From positions 186,001 through 250,000 of the forward strand of contig NZ_SNYI01000001.1 of assembly GCF_004362865.1 (NCBI RefSeq): a DNA stretch of 64,000 bases. Reading direction: 5' to 3'. This document shows, in pieces, positions 54,282 to 62,846 of this stretch. Made by a program: the position numbers and the translations under genes. Positions within the stretch are counted from its first letter, which is position 1. Each line of letters begins with the position of its first letter. The stretch comes from Zeaxanthinibacter enoshimensis. Its GTDB lineage: Bacteria > Bacteroidota > Bacteroidia > Flavobacteriales > Flavobacteriaceae. The notes under the pieces were generated by a model that was given only the letters and a program-made list of their open reading frames with translations, searched no databases and was not told where the DNA came from.

Positions 54282-54866
54282 TTAGTTGTTTGTTTCTTCA
54301 GAAGGGGGGAGCATAACTTTATCTATGACGTGGACTATCCCGTTCCCGGCAGGAATACTGGCCATAATTTTCGCACCGCCCACATAAACATCTTCCCCTT
54401 TTACCTCGACCATTACATTCTGGTTGTTGGCCTGCCCGAGTTTCTTGAATTTTTTAAGGAAGTCTTTTGAATAGTTTCCGGGGGTCACGTGATAAGTAAG
54501 AATATTAGATAAGGCATCCTTGTTCTCAGGCTTCAAAAGATCTTCCACCGTTCCGGCGGGAAGTGCAGCAAAGGCCTCGTTGGTAGGCGCAAAAACCATT
54601 AATGGTCCTGCATTGACCAGGGCGTTCTGTAAACCTGCAGCTTCCACAGCTGCGACAAGGGTAACGTGATCTTCCGAACCCTGGGCAATGGCCAGTACAG
54701 TTGGTTTGGAAACATCATCTTCGATAAATGCCTGGCCGGTCTGAGTTACCTCCTGGGAAGTGGCAGGAGAATTCGTTTCGTTTTGTTTTACCCCATTTTT
54801 ACATGAAGTACAGAGACCGACACAAAGGATAATGATCAGTCCGGCGTTGGTTGGTACATTTTTCAT
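54282..54866 (-). CDS. Fasciclin-domain lipoprotein in the nos operon
   Basis: This 194-residue lipoprotein (lipobox GLCTSCKN) has one fasciclin (FAS1) domain with TVLAIAQGSEDHVTLVAAVE, GPLMVFAPTNEAFAALPAGT, YHVTPGNYSKDFL and NGIVHVIDKVMLP. Such domains usually mediate adhesion or protein contacts. Here it sits between a cytochrome c gene (seven bases before) and nosZ (ten bases after) in the same operon, so it probably aids contact between the electron donor and NosZ or their attachment to the outer or inner membrane. That role is inference. It is not one of the classical nos genes. Confidence 0.9.
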   Translation of the reverse strand: MKNVPTNAGLIIILCVGLCTSCKNGVKQNETNSPATSQEVTQTGQAFIEDDVSKPTVLAIAQGSEDHVTLVAAVEAAGLQNALVNAGPLMVFAPTNEAFAALPAGTVEDLLKPENKDALSNILTYHVTPGNYSKDFLKKFKKLGQANNQNVMVEVKGEDVYVGGAKIMASIPAGNGIVHVIDKVMLPPSEETNN

Positions 54867-54873
54867 AAGGATT

Positions 54874-55383
54874 TTATTCTAAGGTTCTGAAATATTCAAG
54901 GATTGCCCTGGCCTGTTCCTCGTTTAGTCCCTGGTTCGCCATGGGAGAGCCGTTGAATTCCATTAAAAGGTCTTTGGCCAGGGGATCTTCCTTCACCATT
55001 TTCTCCGGGTTAAGGATCATGTTCATCACCCATTCCGGGCTACGTCTTTTGAGGATCCCGTCAGGAGCCGGACCTATAAATTTTTTCCCGACCCTGTGGC
55101 ACGCCATACAATACTGTTTAAAGAGGACTTCACCTTCAGCTGCCAATGTGGGGTCTACTTCCGCAGCAAGGTCTACCGAGGTAATTCCCCCTACCCCTTT
55201 GTTCTCCAGATCAACACGTTCGGAAGCTTTAATCCCGGTGTCCATGCTCAACTCCTGGGAATCCCCGGGTTCAGCCTTCTGTCGTTCTACTTTAAAACCT
55301 TTATCCTTTTCTTCAGTCTTTTCTCCACAGGAGAATAAGGCAAGGCACAGGACCAGTACCAGGAGTTTTCGTGAATGGCTCAT
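54874..55383 (-). CDS. Monohaem cytochrome c lipoprotein, likely electron donor to NosZ
   Basis: This 169-residue lipoprotein (lipobox LALFSCGEK) has one class I c-type cytochrome domain. The haem motif is CMACH, and the distal ligand is probably the Met in NGSPMANQGLNEEQ. It is the first gene of the operon that continues with the fasciclin and nosZ genes. With no nosR or nosGH genes nearby, this cytochrome is the best candidate for handing electrons from a quinol-oxidising complex to NosZ. A candidate FNR-type site lies 57-70 bases upstream of the start. Confidence 0.9.
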   Translation of the reverse strand: MSHSRKLLVLVLCLALFSCGEKTEEKDKGFKVERQKAEPGDSQELSMDTGIKASERVDLENKGVGGITSVDLAAEVDPTLAAEGEVLFKQYCMACHRVGKKFIGPAPDGILKRRSPEWVMNMILNPEKMVKEDPLAKDLLMEFNGSPMANQGLNEEQARAILEYFRTLE

Positions 55384-55439
55384 TGAATGTTTGTTTGTTA
55401 ATTCAATGACGAATATAGTCGGCTTTACAATCTGGAAAT

Positions 55440-55453
55440 ATGACCAAAATCAT
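55440..55453. promoter_or_regulatory. Candidate CRP/FNR-family box upstream of nos operon
   Basis: ATGACCAAAATCAT matches the TGA-N6-TCA half-site pair of CRP/FNR-type regulators (full FNR consensus TTGAT-N4-ATCAA is met at both inner triplets, not at the outer T and A). Its position 57 bases upstream of the cytochrome start fits an activator site. Oxygen or NO control of the operon would make sense. Confidence 0.4.
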
Positions 55454-55519
55454 GTAGCCGGAAAGAGGAAAGAATAGCTTCACTATCCGTTATTGGTTTC
55501 CTGATCACAAGTGGGTAAG

Positions 55520-55551
55520 AAAAATAAAAACCGGGATGAAGAGATCCCGGT
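55520..55551 (-). terminator. Terminator between usp and nos operon
   Basis: ACCGGGAT (55530-55537) pairs with ATCCCGGT (55544-55551) around a six-base loop, with T-rich sequence following on the minus strand. It separates the universal stress protein transcript from the nos operon. The A and T flanks may allow action in both directions. Confidence 0.87.
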
Positions 55552-55625
55552 GATTTTATTTGAAGCGTAAAATTTAAATGCTAATCCTGGGTTGATTAAT
55601 ATCAGTGACCAAGCCCATGAGGGCC

Positions 55626-56447
55626 CTAAATCCTGAAAGTAACCACCGGGATATTCGCATGGTTCGCGATATCCTCCCCAATACTTCCCATAAAGAAATG
55701 AGATAATCCTTTCCGCCCATGGGTGGAGATTCCAATAATGTCTGCATTGTAATCTTCCGCAAAATTGAGCACCCCCTGCTCTACTGAATAATCCTGGTAG
55801 ATCTCCACTTCTTCACCACTCTTCGCCTCGAGCTGAAATTGAGAAATCTTTTGATATATTTCCCGGGAACTGAGAAAATCATCCCCAGGGGTGTTCACGA
55901 ACAAGGGTTTGACATCCAGGTTGAGGAGGGATGCAAAATCCTTCGCACGCTTAAAAGCAGCCAGGTTATCCATTTCAAAATCACTGGCAAAGACCATGGT
56001 TTTCGGCTTAAAGTCTTCTATTTTCTTTTTGATCACCAAGACAGGCACCTTGGAGTGCCGGACTACCTTTTCAGCATTAGAACCTATAAAGAGTTCCTCT
56101 AAACCGTCCGATCCATGGGATCCCATCACAACGAGAGAAGCATCATGCTTTTCTGCTATTTCATTAACCTCGCTAAAGACTTTGAAGTGTTTTATAACCG
56201 GGGTGATCTTTACCCCTTTCAGGAAGGGTTTATCTAAAAATTCTGAAAGCCGCTTTTCGGCTAGTTTCAGAAGAAATACGGTATGTTCCTGGTAATAGCC
56301 CTCGGTGGAAGAAATGATAGCCTGGTTCAGTTCCAGCATGTGGAGGACCAGGATCTCTGAATCATGTTTTTTTGCTAAAGAAGCAGCTACTTTCAGGGCA
56401 TTCTCACTTTGTTCTGAGAAATCAAGCGGTACTATGATAGTTTTCAT
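55626..56447 (-). CDS. Tandem-domain universal stress protein
   Basis: This 273-residue protein has two Usp domains. Each carries the ATP-type loop G-x2-G-x9-G-[ST]: GSHGSDGLEELFIGSNAEKV in domain 1 and STHGRKGLSHFFMGSIGEDI in domain 2. The N-terminus MKTIIVPLDFSEQSENALK is typical. The start may be ATG 56447 or the ATG two codons earlier at 56453. Usp proteins are induced under starvation or low oxygen. The gene's 3' third (55633-55889) has a decayed copy at 48090-48344, so the nos operon is enclosed by direct repeats of this gene. A terminator at 55520 follows it. Confidence 0.93.
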   Translation of the reverse strand: MKTIIVPLDFSEQSENALKVAASLAKKHDSEILVLHMLELNQAIISSTEGYYQEHTVFLLKLAEKRLSEFLDKPFLKGVKITPVIKHFKVFSEVNEIAEKHDASLVVMGSHGSDGLEELFIGSNAEKVVRHSKVPVLVIKKKIEDFKPKTMVFASDFEMDNLAAFKRAKDFASLLNLDVKPLFVNTPGDDFLSSREIYQKISQFQLEAKSGEEVEIYQDYSVEQGVLNFAEDYNADIIGISTHGRKGLSHFFMGSIGEDIANHANIPVVTFRI

Positions 56448-56518
56448 TTGCATGGTTTAGATGGTCTAAGTTAACGTCTGCCAGCAGGAACTGACATGAC
56501 TAATATCAGTGATAAATC

Positions 56519-57871
56519 TCAGTAAGTATCTTTTATCCAATCATAAGGCTTTCGTTTCATCCATAAACCCCTTGTGAAATCCGGGAATTCCTGGGGCGCA
56601 CCATTGTTTTCTATAGAGGTTTCGGACAGGGGCGTCACAGCGCTCCAACTCGCCGCATCATACACATCAATAGGCGGAGCTATTCCTGCCTTTGCCGATT
56701 CTACGAACGCGTGCAGCACAAAAAAGTCCATCCCCCCGTGACCGGCCCCTTCTGCATATTCTCCATATTTCTTCCAGAGCGGGTGATCGTATTCCTTTAA
56801 CCATTCCTCCGCATTTTCCCATTGGTGTGCTGGGGACCTGTCTTCTATATATATACGATTCCCGTCTACTTCCCAGATGCCGTTAGCCCCCTGTACCCGG
56901 AAACCCAGCGAATACGGCCTGGGAAGGTTACAATCGTGGGTGACGATGATAGTCTCCCCATTCGTGGTTTCAATGGCAGAGGTAATGACATCTCCCTGTT
57001 TGAATTTTACTTTGGCATTGGGATGTTCCTCCCCTCCGTGCTTTACTACGTAATTGTGCAGGCCTATTCCCTTGGACGCTGTGGAGGTGATCGATCGTAA
57101 GCGGTTCCCCCTGTTGATATCCGCCATGACCGCGATGGGACCCAGCCCATGGGTAGGATACACATCTGCATTTCGCTTCACGGAGTGCCAGGTTCGCCAA
57201 CGCGCTTCCGAGATCGCTTTCTCCCCGAACTCTACTCCCCCTCCATAGGGTTGTTTCCCGTCATTGAATTTCACATGCCTGAGATCGTGCTGGTAACCAC
57301 ATCTGAAATGGACCAGCTCCCCGAATACATCCTGGCGTACCATATTTAATACCGCCATAATATCCCTGCGGTAATTCACATTCTCCAGCAGCATCAGGTG
57401 GGTACCACTTTTTTCATGGGCCTCAACCAGGTCCCAGCATTCCTCAAGGGTATTGGCCGCAGAGACTTCCAGCCCCACGTATTTGCCGGCCTTCATGGCA
57501 TCAACGGCCATGCGGGTGTGCCAAAGCCAGGGGGTTGATATGACCACCGCGTCTACCTCTTCCAGGTTCAGCAACTCCCTGTAATGGTATTCATCTTTCC
57601 CAAAGATTGCCGGCACAGGGGCCGACTTATCAAAAAGGTCTTTGGCAATTGCAATCCGTGCGGGATCAATATCACATATTGCCGTTACCCGGACATCATC
57701 CCGGGCCAATAAATTTTTAAGATGGTTGGTACCCCGGAGGCCCACGCCGATCAGGCCAACCTTAAGGATCTCCTTTACGGGTGCAACTCCCGCCTGCAGC
57801 ATTCCCGGGAGGACGTATAATCCAGCCCCCATCAGGGTGCTGTTCCTGACAAATTTTCTCCTGCTAATCAT
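56519..57871 (-). CDS. Gfo/Idh/MocA oxidoreductase, GH109-type alpha-N-acetylgalactosaminidase
   Basis: This 450-residue protein begins with a twin-arginine-like signal (ISRRKFVRNSTLMGAGLYV), then the Rossmann motif VGLIGVGLRGTNHLKNL. The blocks VTAICDIDPARI, VDAVVISTPWLWHTRMAVDA, KYVGLEVSAANTLEECWDLV and LMLLENVNYRRDIMAVLNMV match the GH109 group, which uses bound NAD to cleave alpha-GalNAc bonds. The HGLGPIAVMADINRGNRL block with its histidine fits the same group. It is likely exported and could free GalNAc from glycans for the kinase and nucleotidyltransferase next to it, which are transcribed divergently. Ordinary sugar oxidoreductase function is the alternative. Confidence 0.85.
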   Translation of the reverse strand: MISRRKFVRNSTLMGAGLYVLPGMLQAGVAPVKEILKVGLIGVGLRGTNHLKNLLARDDVRVTAICDIDPARIAIAKDLFDKSAPVPAIFGKDEYHYRELLNLEEVDAVVISTPWLWHTRMAVDAMKAGKYVGLEVSAANTLEECWDLVEAHEKSGTHLMLLENVNYRRDIMAVLNMVRQDVFGELVHFRCGYQHDLRHVKFNDGKQPYGGGVEFGEKAISEARWRTWHSVKRNADVYPTHGLGPIAVMADINRGNRLRSITSTASKGIGLHNYVVKHGGEEHPNAKVKFKQGDVITSAIETTNGETIIVTHDCNLPRPYSLGFRVQGANGIWEVDGNRIYIEDRSPAHQWENAEEWLKEYDHPLWKKYGEYAEGAGHGGMDFFVLHAFVESAKAGIAPPIDVYDAASWSAVTPLSETSIENNGAPQEFPDFTRGLWMKRKPYDWIKDTY

Positions 57872-57975
57872 TACGGATGAGATAAATATTTCAGTTTATT
57901 AAATTATGAAAATCTCCTGCACAGCTACAACGATCCTCAAGAAAATCCTATTTTTGCTAGCATTAAACTCATATT

Positions 57976-58869
57976 ATGACACTTCTCTTAATGGCCGCGG
58001 GTCGCGGTAGCCGATACGGTAAATTAAAACAGTTTGACGGTTTTGGACCTAAGGAGGAATTCCTGATGGAATTCAGCATCTATGATGCCCTTGAAAATGG
58101 TTTTGAACACATCGTAGTCATCACCCAGAAAGACAACGTAAACTATTTAAAAGATTACCTGAGCCCGCGCTTACCCGGTGACATTAAATTAGACGTGATC
58201 CCACAGGAACTATCAGACCTGCCAGAAGGAAGCAGTTACAGTGGCGAACGCCCCAAACCCTGGGGAACCGCCCACGCTGTATGGTCGGCACGAAATGTTA
58301 TCGATAACTCGTTTGCCGTGATCAATGCAGATGATTATTACGGGAAGCAGGCATTTGAGAATGCCGCAAGATTCATCAGGGATGGCGCCGGGAAAGATAA
58401 CTATGGGCTGGTCGCTTACACCCTGAACGACACCTTATCGCCTTTTGGAACTGTTTCCAGGGGAGTTTGCAAGACTAAAGGCCATATGCTCGAATCTGTT
58501 GAAGAACGCACCAAGCTTCAGCAGGAAGGAGCTGTCGTGAAGGATCATGAAAGCGGCAAAGAATTCACCGGGGAAGAAATGGTGAGCATGAATTTCTGGA
58601 TCTGCCATCCCTCTATTTTCAGCCACATCGAATCCGACTTCAGGGAATTCCTGAAAGACGAAAAGAACATCCAGGGAGGCGAGGTTTACTTACCTTTTGT
58701 TATCCAGGAAATGCTGCAGGCCGGCGAGATCTCGGTAGAGGTCATCCCATCACAAAGCCAGTGGTTTGGCGTGACCTACTCTGAGGACAAAGAATCTGCA
58801 GTCTCCCTGTTACAGGAGATGACCGCCACCGGTGGATACCGTTCTCCTTTGTGGAATATGGAACAATAA
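57976..58869 (+). CDS. Sugar-phosphate nucleotidyltransferase
   Basis: This 297-residue enzyme belongs to the NTP-transferase superfamily. The N-terminal nucleotide-binding signature is MAAGRGSRYGKLKQFDGFGP, with lysine in the KQF part. INADDYYGKQAFENAARFI gives the metal-binding Asp pair. KPWGTAHAVWSARNVID is the product-strand region. The acceptor is unknown. It is followed after two bases by a kinase of the aminoglycoside-phosphotransferase family, a pair seen in anomeric-kinase salvage routes, where hexosamine-1-phosphate made by the kinase is turned into UDP-hexosamine. It is divergent from the GH109-type gene, 104 bases away. Confidence 0.88.
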   Translation: MTLLLMAAGRGSRYGKLKQFDGFGPKEEFLMEFSIYDALENGFEHIVVITQKDNVNYLKDYLSPRLPGDIKLDVIPQELSDLPEGSSYSGERPKPWGTAHAVWSARNVIDNSFAVINADDYYGKQAFENAARFIRDGAGKDNYGLVAYTLNDTLSPFGTVSRGVCKTKGHMLESVEERTKLQQEGAVVKDHESGKEFTGEEMVSMNFWICHPSIFSHIESDFREFLKDEKNIQGGEVYLPFVIQEMLQAGEISVEVIPSQSQWFGVTYSEDKESAVSLLQEMTATGGYRSPLWNMEQ

Positions 58870-58871
58870 AC

Positions 58872-59921
58872 ATGGACAGGCCGGGCATACAGGAAATATT
58901 TTCGAAGTTCTCTAATTGCCCGGCTGATTCTGCCAGGCCTCTTAACCAGGGGCTGATCAATGATACCTTCCAGGTCCGGGATGTGGAGGGTAAGTTATAT
59001 ATACTTCAGAAGATCAACCGGGAAGTGTTTTCAGAGCCCGGGTTGCTAATGGAAAATATAGCAGCGGTTCTACCCCTGCTCTCCGCCCCTGACTATACCA
59101 GGCTTGAGCTCTACCCTACCCTAGAGGGCAAACTATCCTACCAGGACGGGCAATCAGAACATTGGCGCCTTCTGTCCTTTATACAGGGAAGTGTAGCCTT
59201 TGACCTCCCGCCGAATCTTGAAGTCGCCGAAAATGCAGGTTGGTTGCTTGGCAAATTTCATTCCCTGCTGCAGCACGCCGATCCTTCTCCTTTCAATGTA
59301 TTGATCCCGGATTTTCATGACCTGCAGTATCGTTTTATCCAATTTGAAAAAGCATTGGAAATAGCAGATCCTGAACGATTGCAAAAGGCTAAACCCATAT
59401 TGGGATTTGTCACCCATACCGCGGCCATCCTGCAACAACTGGTTTCTGAAGATCTGCCGCTGCGTTTGTGTCATAACGATACCAAACTGAACAATATGTT
59501 ATTCTCGGCCCGGGACCATGCACCTCTCTGCCTTATAGATCTTGATACCATTATGCCGGGGCACCTGCATTATGACCTGGGTGACGCTCTGAGAACAGTA
59601 GTCAGCACAGCCCCGGAGGATGAACGCCAGTTGGAGAACATCGGTTTCTCGGAGCCTCATTTTACTGCGTTTATCGAGGGGTTAAGTCAGCACCTGGATT
59701 TTATGAACGAGGAAGAAAAAAAGGAAATCCCAAATGCCGTGGCATATATGCCTTTTATGCATGGACTACGGGCATTGACAGATTACCTTGAAGGTGATAT
59801 TTATTACAAAGTGAATTCCCCGGAACAGAACCTGGAAAGGTCTTATTCCCTCTTCCGGTTTACCGAGCTGGCATTGTCAAAGAGAGAATTTATGGAGCAT
59901 ATTATCCGGGAGAAACTGTAA
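58872..59921 (+). CDS. NahK-like sugar kinase (aminoglycoside-phosphotransferase fold)
   Basis: This 349-residue enzyme has the kinase fold of the APH family. The catalytic loop is LRLCHNDTKLNNMLF (His, Asp, Asn) and the metal site is LIDLDTIMPGHLHYDLGDAL. The N-terminal part PLNQGLINDTFQVRDVEGKLY with YILQKIN carries the nucleotide-binding lysine. NahK-type enzymes phosphorylate N-acetylhexosamines at C1. I use the ATG at 58872, two bases after the nucleotidyltransferase stop; an ATG at 58851 would overlap that gene. Next to the GH109-type gene and the nucleotidyltransferase, it suggests salvage of amino sugars. The exact sugar is not proven. Confidence 0.86.
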   Translation: MDRPGIQEIFSKFSNCPADSARPLNQGLINDTFQVRDVEGKLYILQKINREVFSEPGLLMENIAAVLPLLSAPDYTRLELYPTLEGKLSYQDGQSEHWRLLSFIQGSVAFDLPPNLEVAENAGWLLGKFHSLLQHADPSPFNVLIPDFHDLQYRFIQFEKALEIADPERLQKAKPILGFVTHTAAILQQLVSEDLPLRLCHNDTKLNNMLFSARDHAPLCLIDLDTIMPGHLHYDLGDALRTVVSTAPEDERQLENIGFSEPHFTAFIEGLSQHLDFMNEEEKKEIPNAVAYMPFMHGLRALTDYLEGDIYYKVNSPEQNLERSYSLFRFTELALSKREFMEHIIREKL

Positions 59922-59934
59922 TCTAAAAATTGTA

Positions 59935-61536
59935 TCAGTTTTCAGCGAGGTAAGCCTTAAAACCCAGGTATACCCCGTTACTCCAACCAAACCCGTCCTG
60001 TACGGGATATTCCCCTCCCCCTGCTTCCAGGGACATATCCTCAACATTGTACTTCTCTACGAATTTACCTGTATTCGCATATACTTTTTCATTGAGGGCG
60101 ACCCAGCGCTCGGCAATGGTCCTGGCCAGGTCAGAATGACCGTAGCGCTCTAGTCCCATCACGGTCATCCATTGTAAAGGAGCCCATCCATTGGGAGCAT
60201 CCCATTGTTGCCCGCTATGGTTCAGACTGGTCACTACTCCACCGGGTTTAAGGAAATTATTACGGATATAAGTTGCAATTTTATCAGCCTGTTCCTGCGT
60301 TGCCATTCCTACGAACAACGGGTACACCGTGGCGAGGGAGCTAACTGAAGTTGTTTTCTTATCTACCCAGTTATAATCAGAGAAGATTCCCTTTTCCTCG
60401 TTCCAGAGCACCTGGGTCATAAAATTTTTCCTGTCCTCCATTCGGTCTTGCAGATCTTTTACAAAGGCAGTGTCTTCCGGGAAGGACCTCACGAGAACTG
60501 CTTCCATCCCGTACATAAGAGCATTAAGGTCTACGGGGATAATATCCGTGGTTTCTATGGTGGCCATAGTGCGGGCATCTGCAAACCAGCGGGTACTGTA
60601 ATCCCATCCGGATTCCGCACCTGACCGCAGATCCCTGTACATCTTTTCACCTCCCCCGGCCTTCTCTACCAGTTCGTAATCTTCACGATAAGATTCCTGC
60701 CTGGGGATATTCCTGGCGTCATAATACCTGTTCATGATCCCCTGCTCTGTCGGCACGCAATGGAGGATAGGTTCTGAACTCTCGCTGCAACCTTTCATCC
60801 AGAACTGGTACTCCTCCCGAAGGGCATCCCGGTAAGTTTCATACACCTCGTCCCCGCGGTGAGCAGCATAGAGGTTGATCATATATGCAAAAAAGGGCGG
60901 TTGTGACCGGCTGACGTAATAGGTACGGTTCCCGTTAGGGATATGGCCTATAGTTTCTATGAGGTAGGCAAAATTGTCGAGCATGGATTCCACCAGCTCC
61001 ATTTTACCACTCTCTGCAAGGCCAATCATGGTAAAATAACTGTCCCAGTAATAGACTTCCCGGAACCTTCCTCCCGGAACAATATAGGGTTCAGGCAGGG
61101 GAAGCAGGGTGCTTCCCTTTTCCCCATCATCTGCCTTGCGTTCTAACACCGGCCAGAGCGCTTCCACGTGTTCCTTCGGGGTCCTGTTGGGATCCGACTT
61201 AAAGTCCGTACTGATCAGGGGTGGTGTTTCAAAATGTTCGAGCACAAATGCTTCCAGCTCAAAACCGGGATCATCTTTCTGCTCATTGTATCGTGAGACA
61301 ATTTCATCATAAGGATGTTTCGCAGTGCAATCCACGAATGTCTTCCCATCCTCGAACACCTGGTGCAACTGTACCTCTGTAAAAAGGTCGCCCAGAAGTT
61401 CATCCGGGGTTTTGATCTCCGGTTGTTCAGAGACCTCGGTAAGTACGGACTGTACGGCCTGATCAACTTTCTTATCAGTGTCTGTTTTACACTGGACAAA
61501 TAATATCAGCAGGAGGAATAGGTACAGGTGTCTCAT
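59935..61536 (-). CDS. Lipoprotein trehalase, GH37
   Basis: This 533-residue enzyme cleaves trehalose into two glucose. The lipoprotein signal is LFLLLILFVQCKTD. Both GH37 signatures are present: PGGRFREVYYWDSYFTMIGL and QQWDAPNGWAPLQWM. The catalytic aspartate is in ESGWDYSTRW, and the C-terminal glutamate-rich GGGEYPVQDGFGWSNGVYL block matches the family. It should act in the periplasm or on the cell surface. It converges on the kinase gene with 13 bases between them and lies 55 bases after the acyl-CoA dehydrogenase gene. Confidence 0.95.
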   Translation of the reverse strand: MRHLYLFLLLILFVQCKTDTDKKVDQAVQSVLTEVSEQPEIKTPDELLGDLFTEVQLHQVFEDGKTFVDCTAKHPYDEIVSRYNEQKDDPGFELEAFVLEHFETPPLISTDFKSDPNRTPKEHVEALWPVLERKADDGEKGSTLLPLPEPYIVPGGRFREVYYWDSYFTMIGLAESGKMELVESMLDNFAYLIETIGHIPNGNRTYYVSRSQPPFFAYMINLYAAHRGDEVYETYRDALREEYQFWMKGCSESSEPILHCVPTEQGIMNRYYDARNIPRQESYREDYELVEKAGGGEKMYRDLRSGAESGWDYSTRWFADARTMATIETTDIIPVDLNALMYGMEAVLVRSFPEDTAFVKDLQDRMEDRKNFMTQVLWNEEKGIFSDYNWVDKKTTSVSSLATVYPLFVGMATQEQADKIATYIRNNFLKPGGVVTSLNHSGQQWDAPNGWAPLQWMTVMGLERYGHSDLARTIAERWVALNEKVYANTGKFVEKYNVEDMSLEAGGGEYPVQDGFGWSNGVYLGFKAYLAEN

Positions 61537-61591
61537 ATTTTGCTACAGTGATGGTTGATCACTACAAAGTACAGTATTTTTCGGAATGCCC

Positions 61592-62770
61592 TTAGCTGAA
61601 AGCAGGGATACCGGTAATATCTGCTCCGGTGATCAGTAAATGAATATCATGAGTTCCTTCGTAAGTAATCACGCTTTCCAGGTTCATCATATGGCGCATA
61701 ATACTGTATTCCCCGGTTATTCCCATACCCCCGAGAACCTGTCTTGCTTCCCGTGCAATCTTGATGGCCATTTCCACATTGTTCCGTTTTGCCATAGAGA
61801 TCTGGGCCGTGGTGGCCTTGCCTTCATTCTTTAATTGTCCCAAACGGAATGCCAGTAACTGGGCCTTGGTGATCTCGGTGATCATTTCTGCAAGTTTCTT
61901 CTGTTGCAGCTGGGTCGCAGCGATGGGTCTCCCGAATTGAACCCGCTCTTTCGCATAACGCAGAGCGGTGTCATAGCAATCCATTGCAGCCCCGATAGCT
62001 CCCCACGCAATACCGTAGCGTGCAGAATCCAGGCAGCCCAGGGGAGCTCCTAACCCATTCTTCCCGGGAAGTAAATTCTCTTTGGGCACTTTCACGTTGT
62101 CAAAAATAAGTTCCCCGGTAGCAGAGGCTCTCAATGACCATTTATTGTGTGTCTCCGGGGTACTGAAACCCTCCATTCCTCTTTCCACGATGAGACCGTG
62201 AATACGTCCTTCTTCGTTCTTTGCCCAGACTACGGCAATGTCTGCGAAGGGCGAATTGGATATCCAGAGTTTTGCCCCGTTAAGTAAATAGTGGTCTCCT
62301 TTATCCTTAAAATTGGTGACCATCCCGCTGGGATTAGACCCGTGGTCGGGTTCGGTCAATCCAAAACAACCGATAAGATCACCGGTTGCCAGCTTGGGGA
62401 GGAATTTCTTTTTCTGCTCTTCTGTACCATAGGCAAAAATAGGGTACATGACCAGGGATGATTGCACTGAAGCCGTGGAGCGGATCCCGCTGTCCCCTCT
62501 TTCAATCTCCTGCATGATCAGCCCGTAACTGATCTGGTCCAGGCCAGCTCCCCCGTATTCCTGGGGAATGTAAGGACCAAAAGCACCAATTTCTGCCAGG
62601 CCTCCTAATAATTCTTTTGGGAATTCAGCTTTTTGGGCATACTCTTCGATGATAGGAGATACACTCCGCTTCACCCACTGCCGGGTAGCATCCCTGACCA
62701 GTTTATGTTCTTCACTGAGAAGGTCGTCCAGCATAAAGTAATCAGGAGATTCAAAAAGATCGGGCTTCAT
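61592..62770 (-). CDS. Acyl-CoA dehydrogenase, glutaryl-CoA dehydrogenase-like
   Basis: This 392-residue FAD enzyme is closest to glutaryl-CoA dehydrogenases. The family blocks are CFGLTEPDHGSNPSGMVT, KLWISNSPFADIAVVWAKN and the GCDH-type catalytic glutamate in SVITYEGTHDIHLLITG. The arginine in RSTASVQSSLVMYPI fits the glutarate-binding position. It would act in lysine, hydroxylysine or tryptophan breakdown, although no other gene of that path is in the window. It follows the Rieske oxygenase gene by 76 bases. The GH37 gene is downstream after 55 bases. Confidence 0.9.
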   Translation of the reverse strand: MKPDLFESPDYFMLDDLLSEEHKLVRDATRQWVKRSVSPIIEEYAQKAEFPKELLGGLAEIGAFGPYIPQEYGGAGLDQISYGLIMQEIERGDSGIRSTASVQSSLVMYPIFAYGTEEQKKKFLPKLATGDLIGCFGLTEPDHGSNPSGMVTNFKDKGDHYLLNGAKLWISNSPFADIAVVWAKNEEGRIHGLIVERGMEGFSTPETHNKWSLRASATGELIFDNVKVPKENLLPGKNGLGAPLGCLDSARYGIAWGAIGAAMDCYDTALRYAKERVQFGRPIAATQLQQKKLAEMITEITKAQLLAFRLGQLKNEGKATTAQISMAKRNNVEMAIKIAREARQVLGGMGITGEYSIMRHMMNLESVITYEGTHDIHLLITGADITGIPAFS

Positions 62771-62846
62771 ATTACTTGGTTTTTCCCAAAGGTAGCTAAA
62801 GAAATATCACATATACAACCCCGGTTGTTAGAATTTAAAACGAGGA

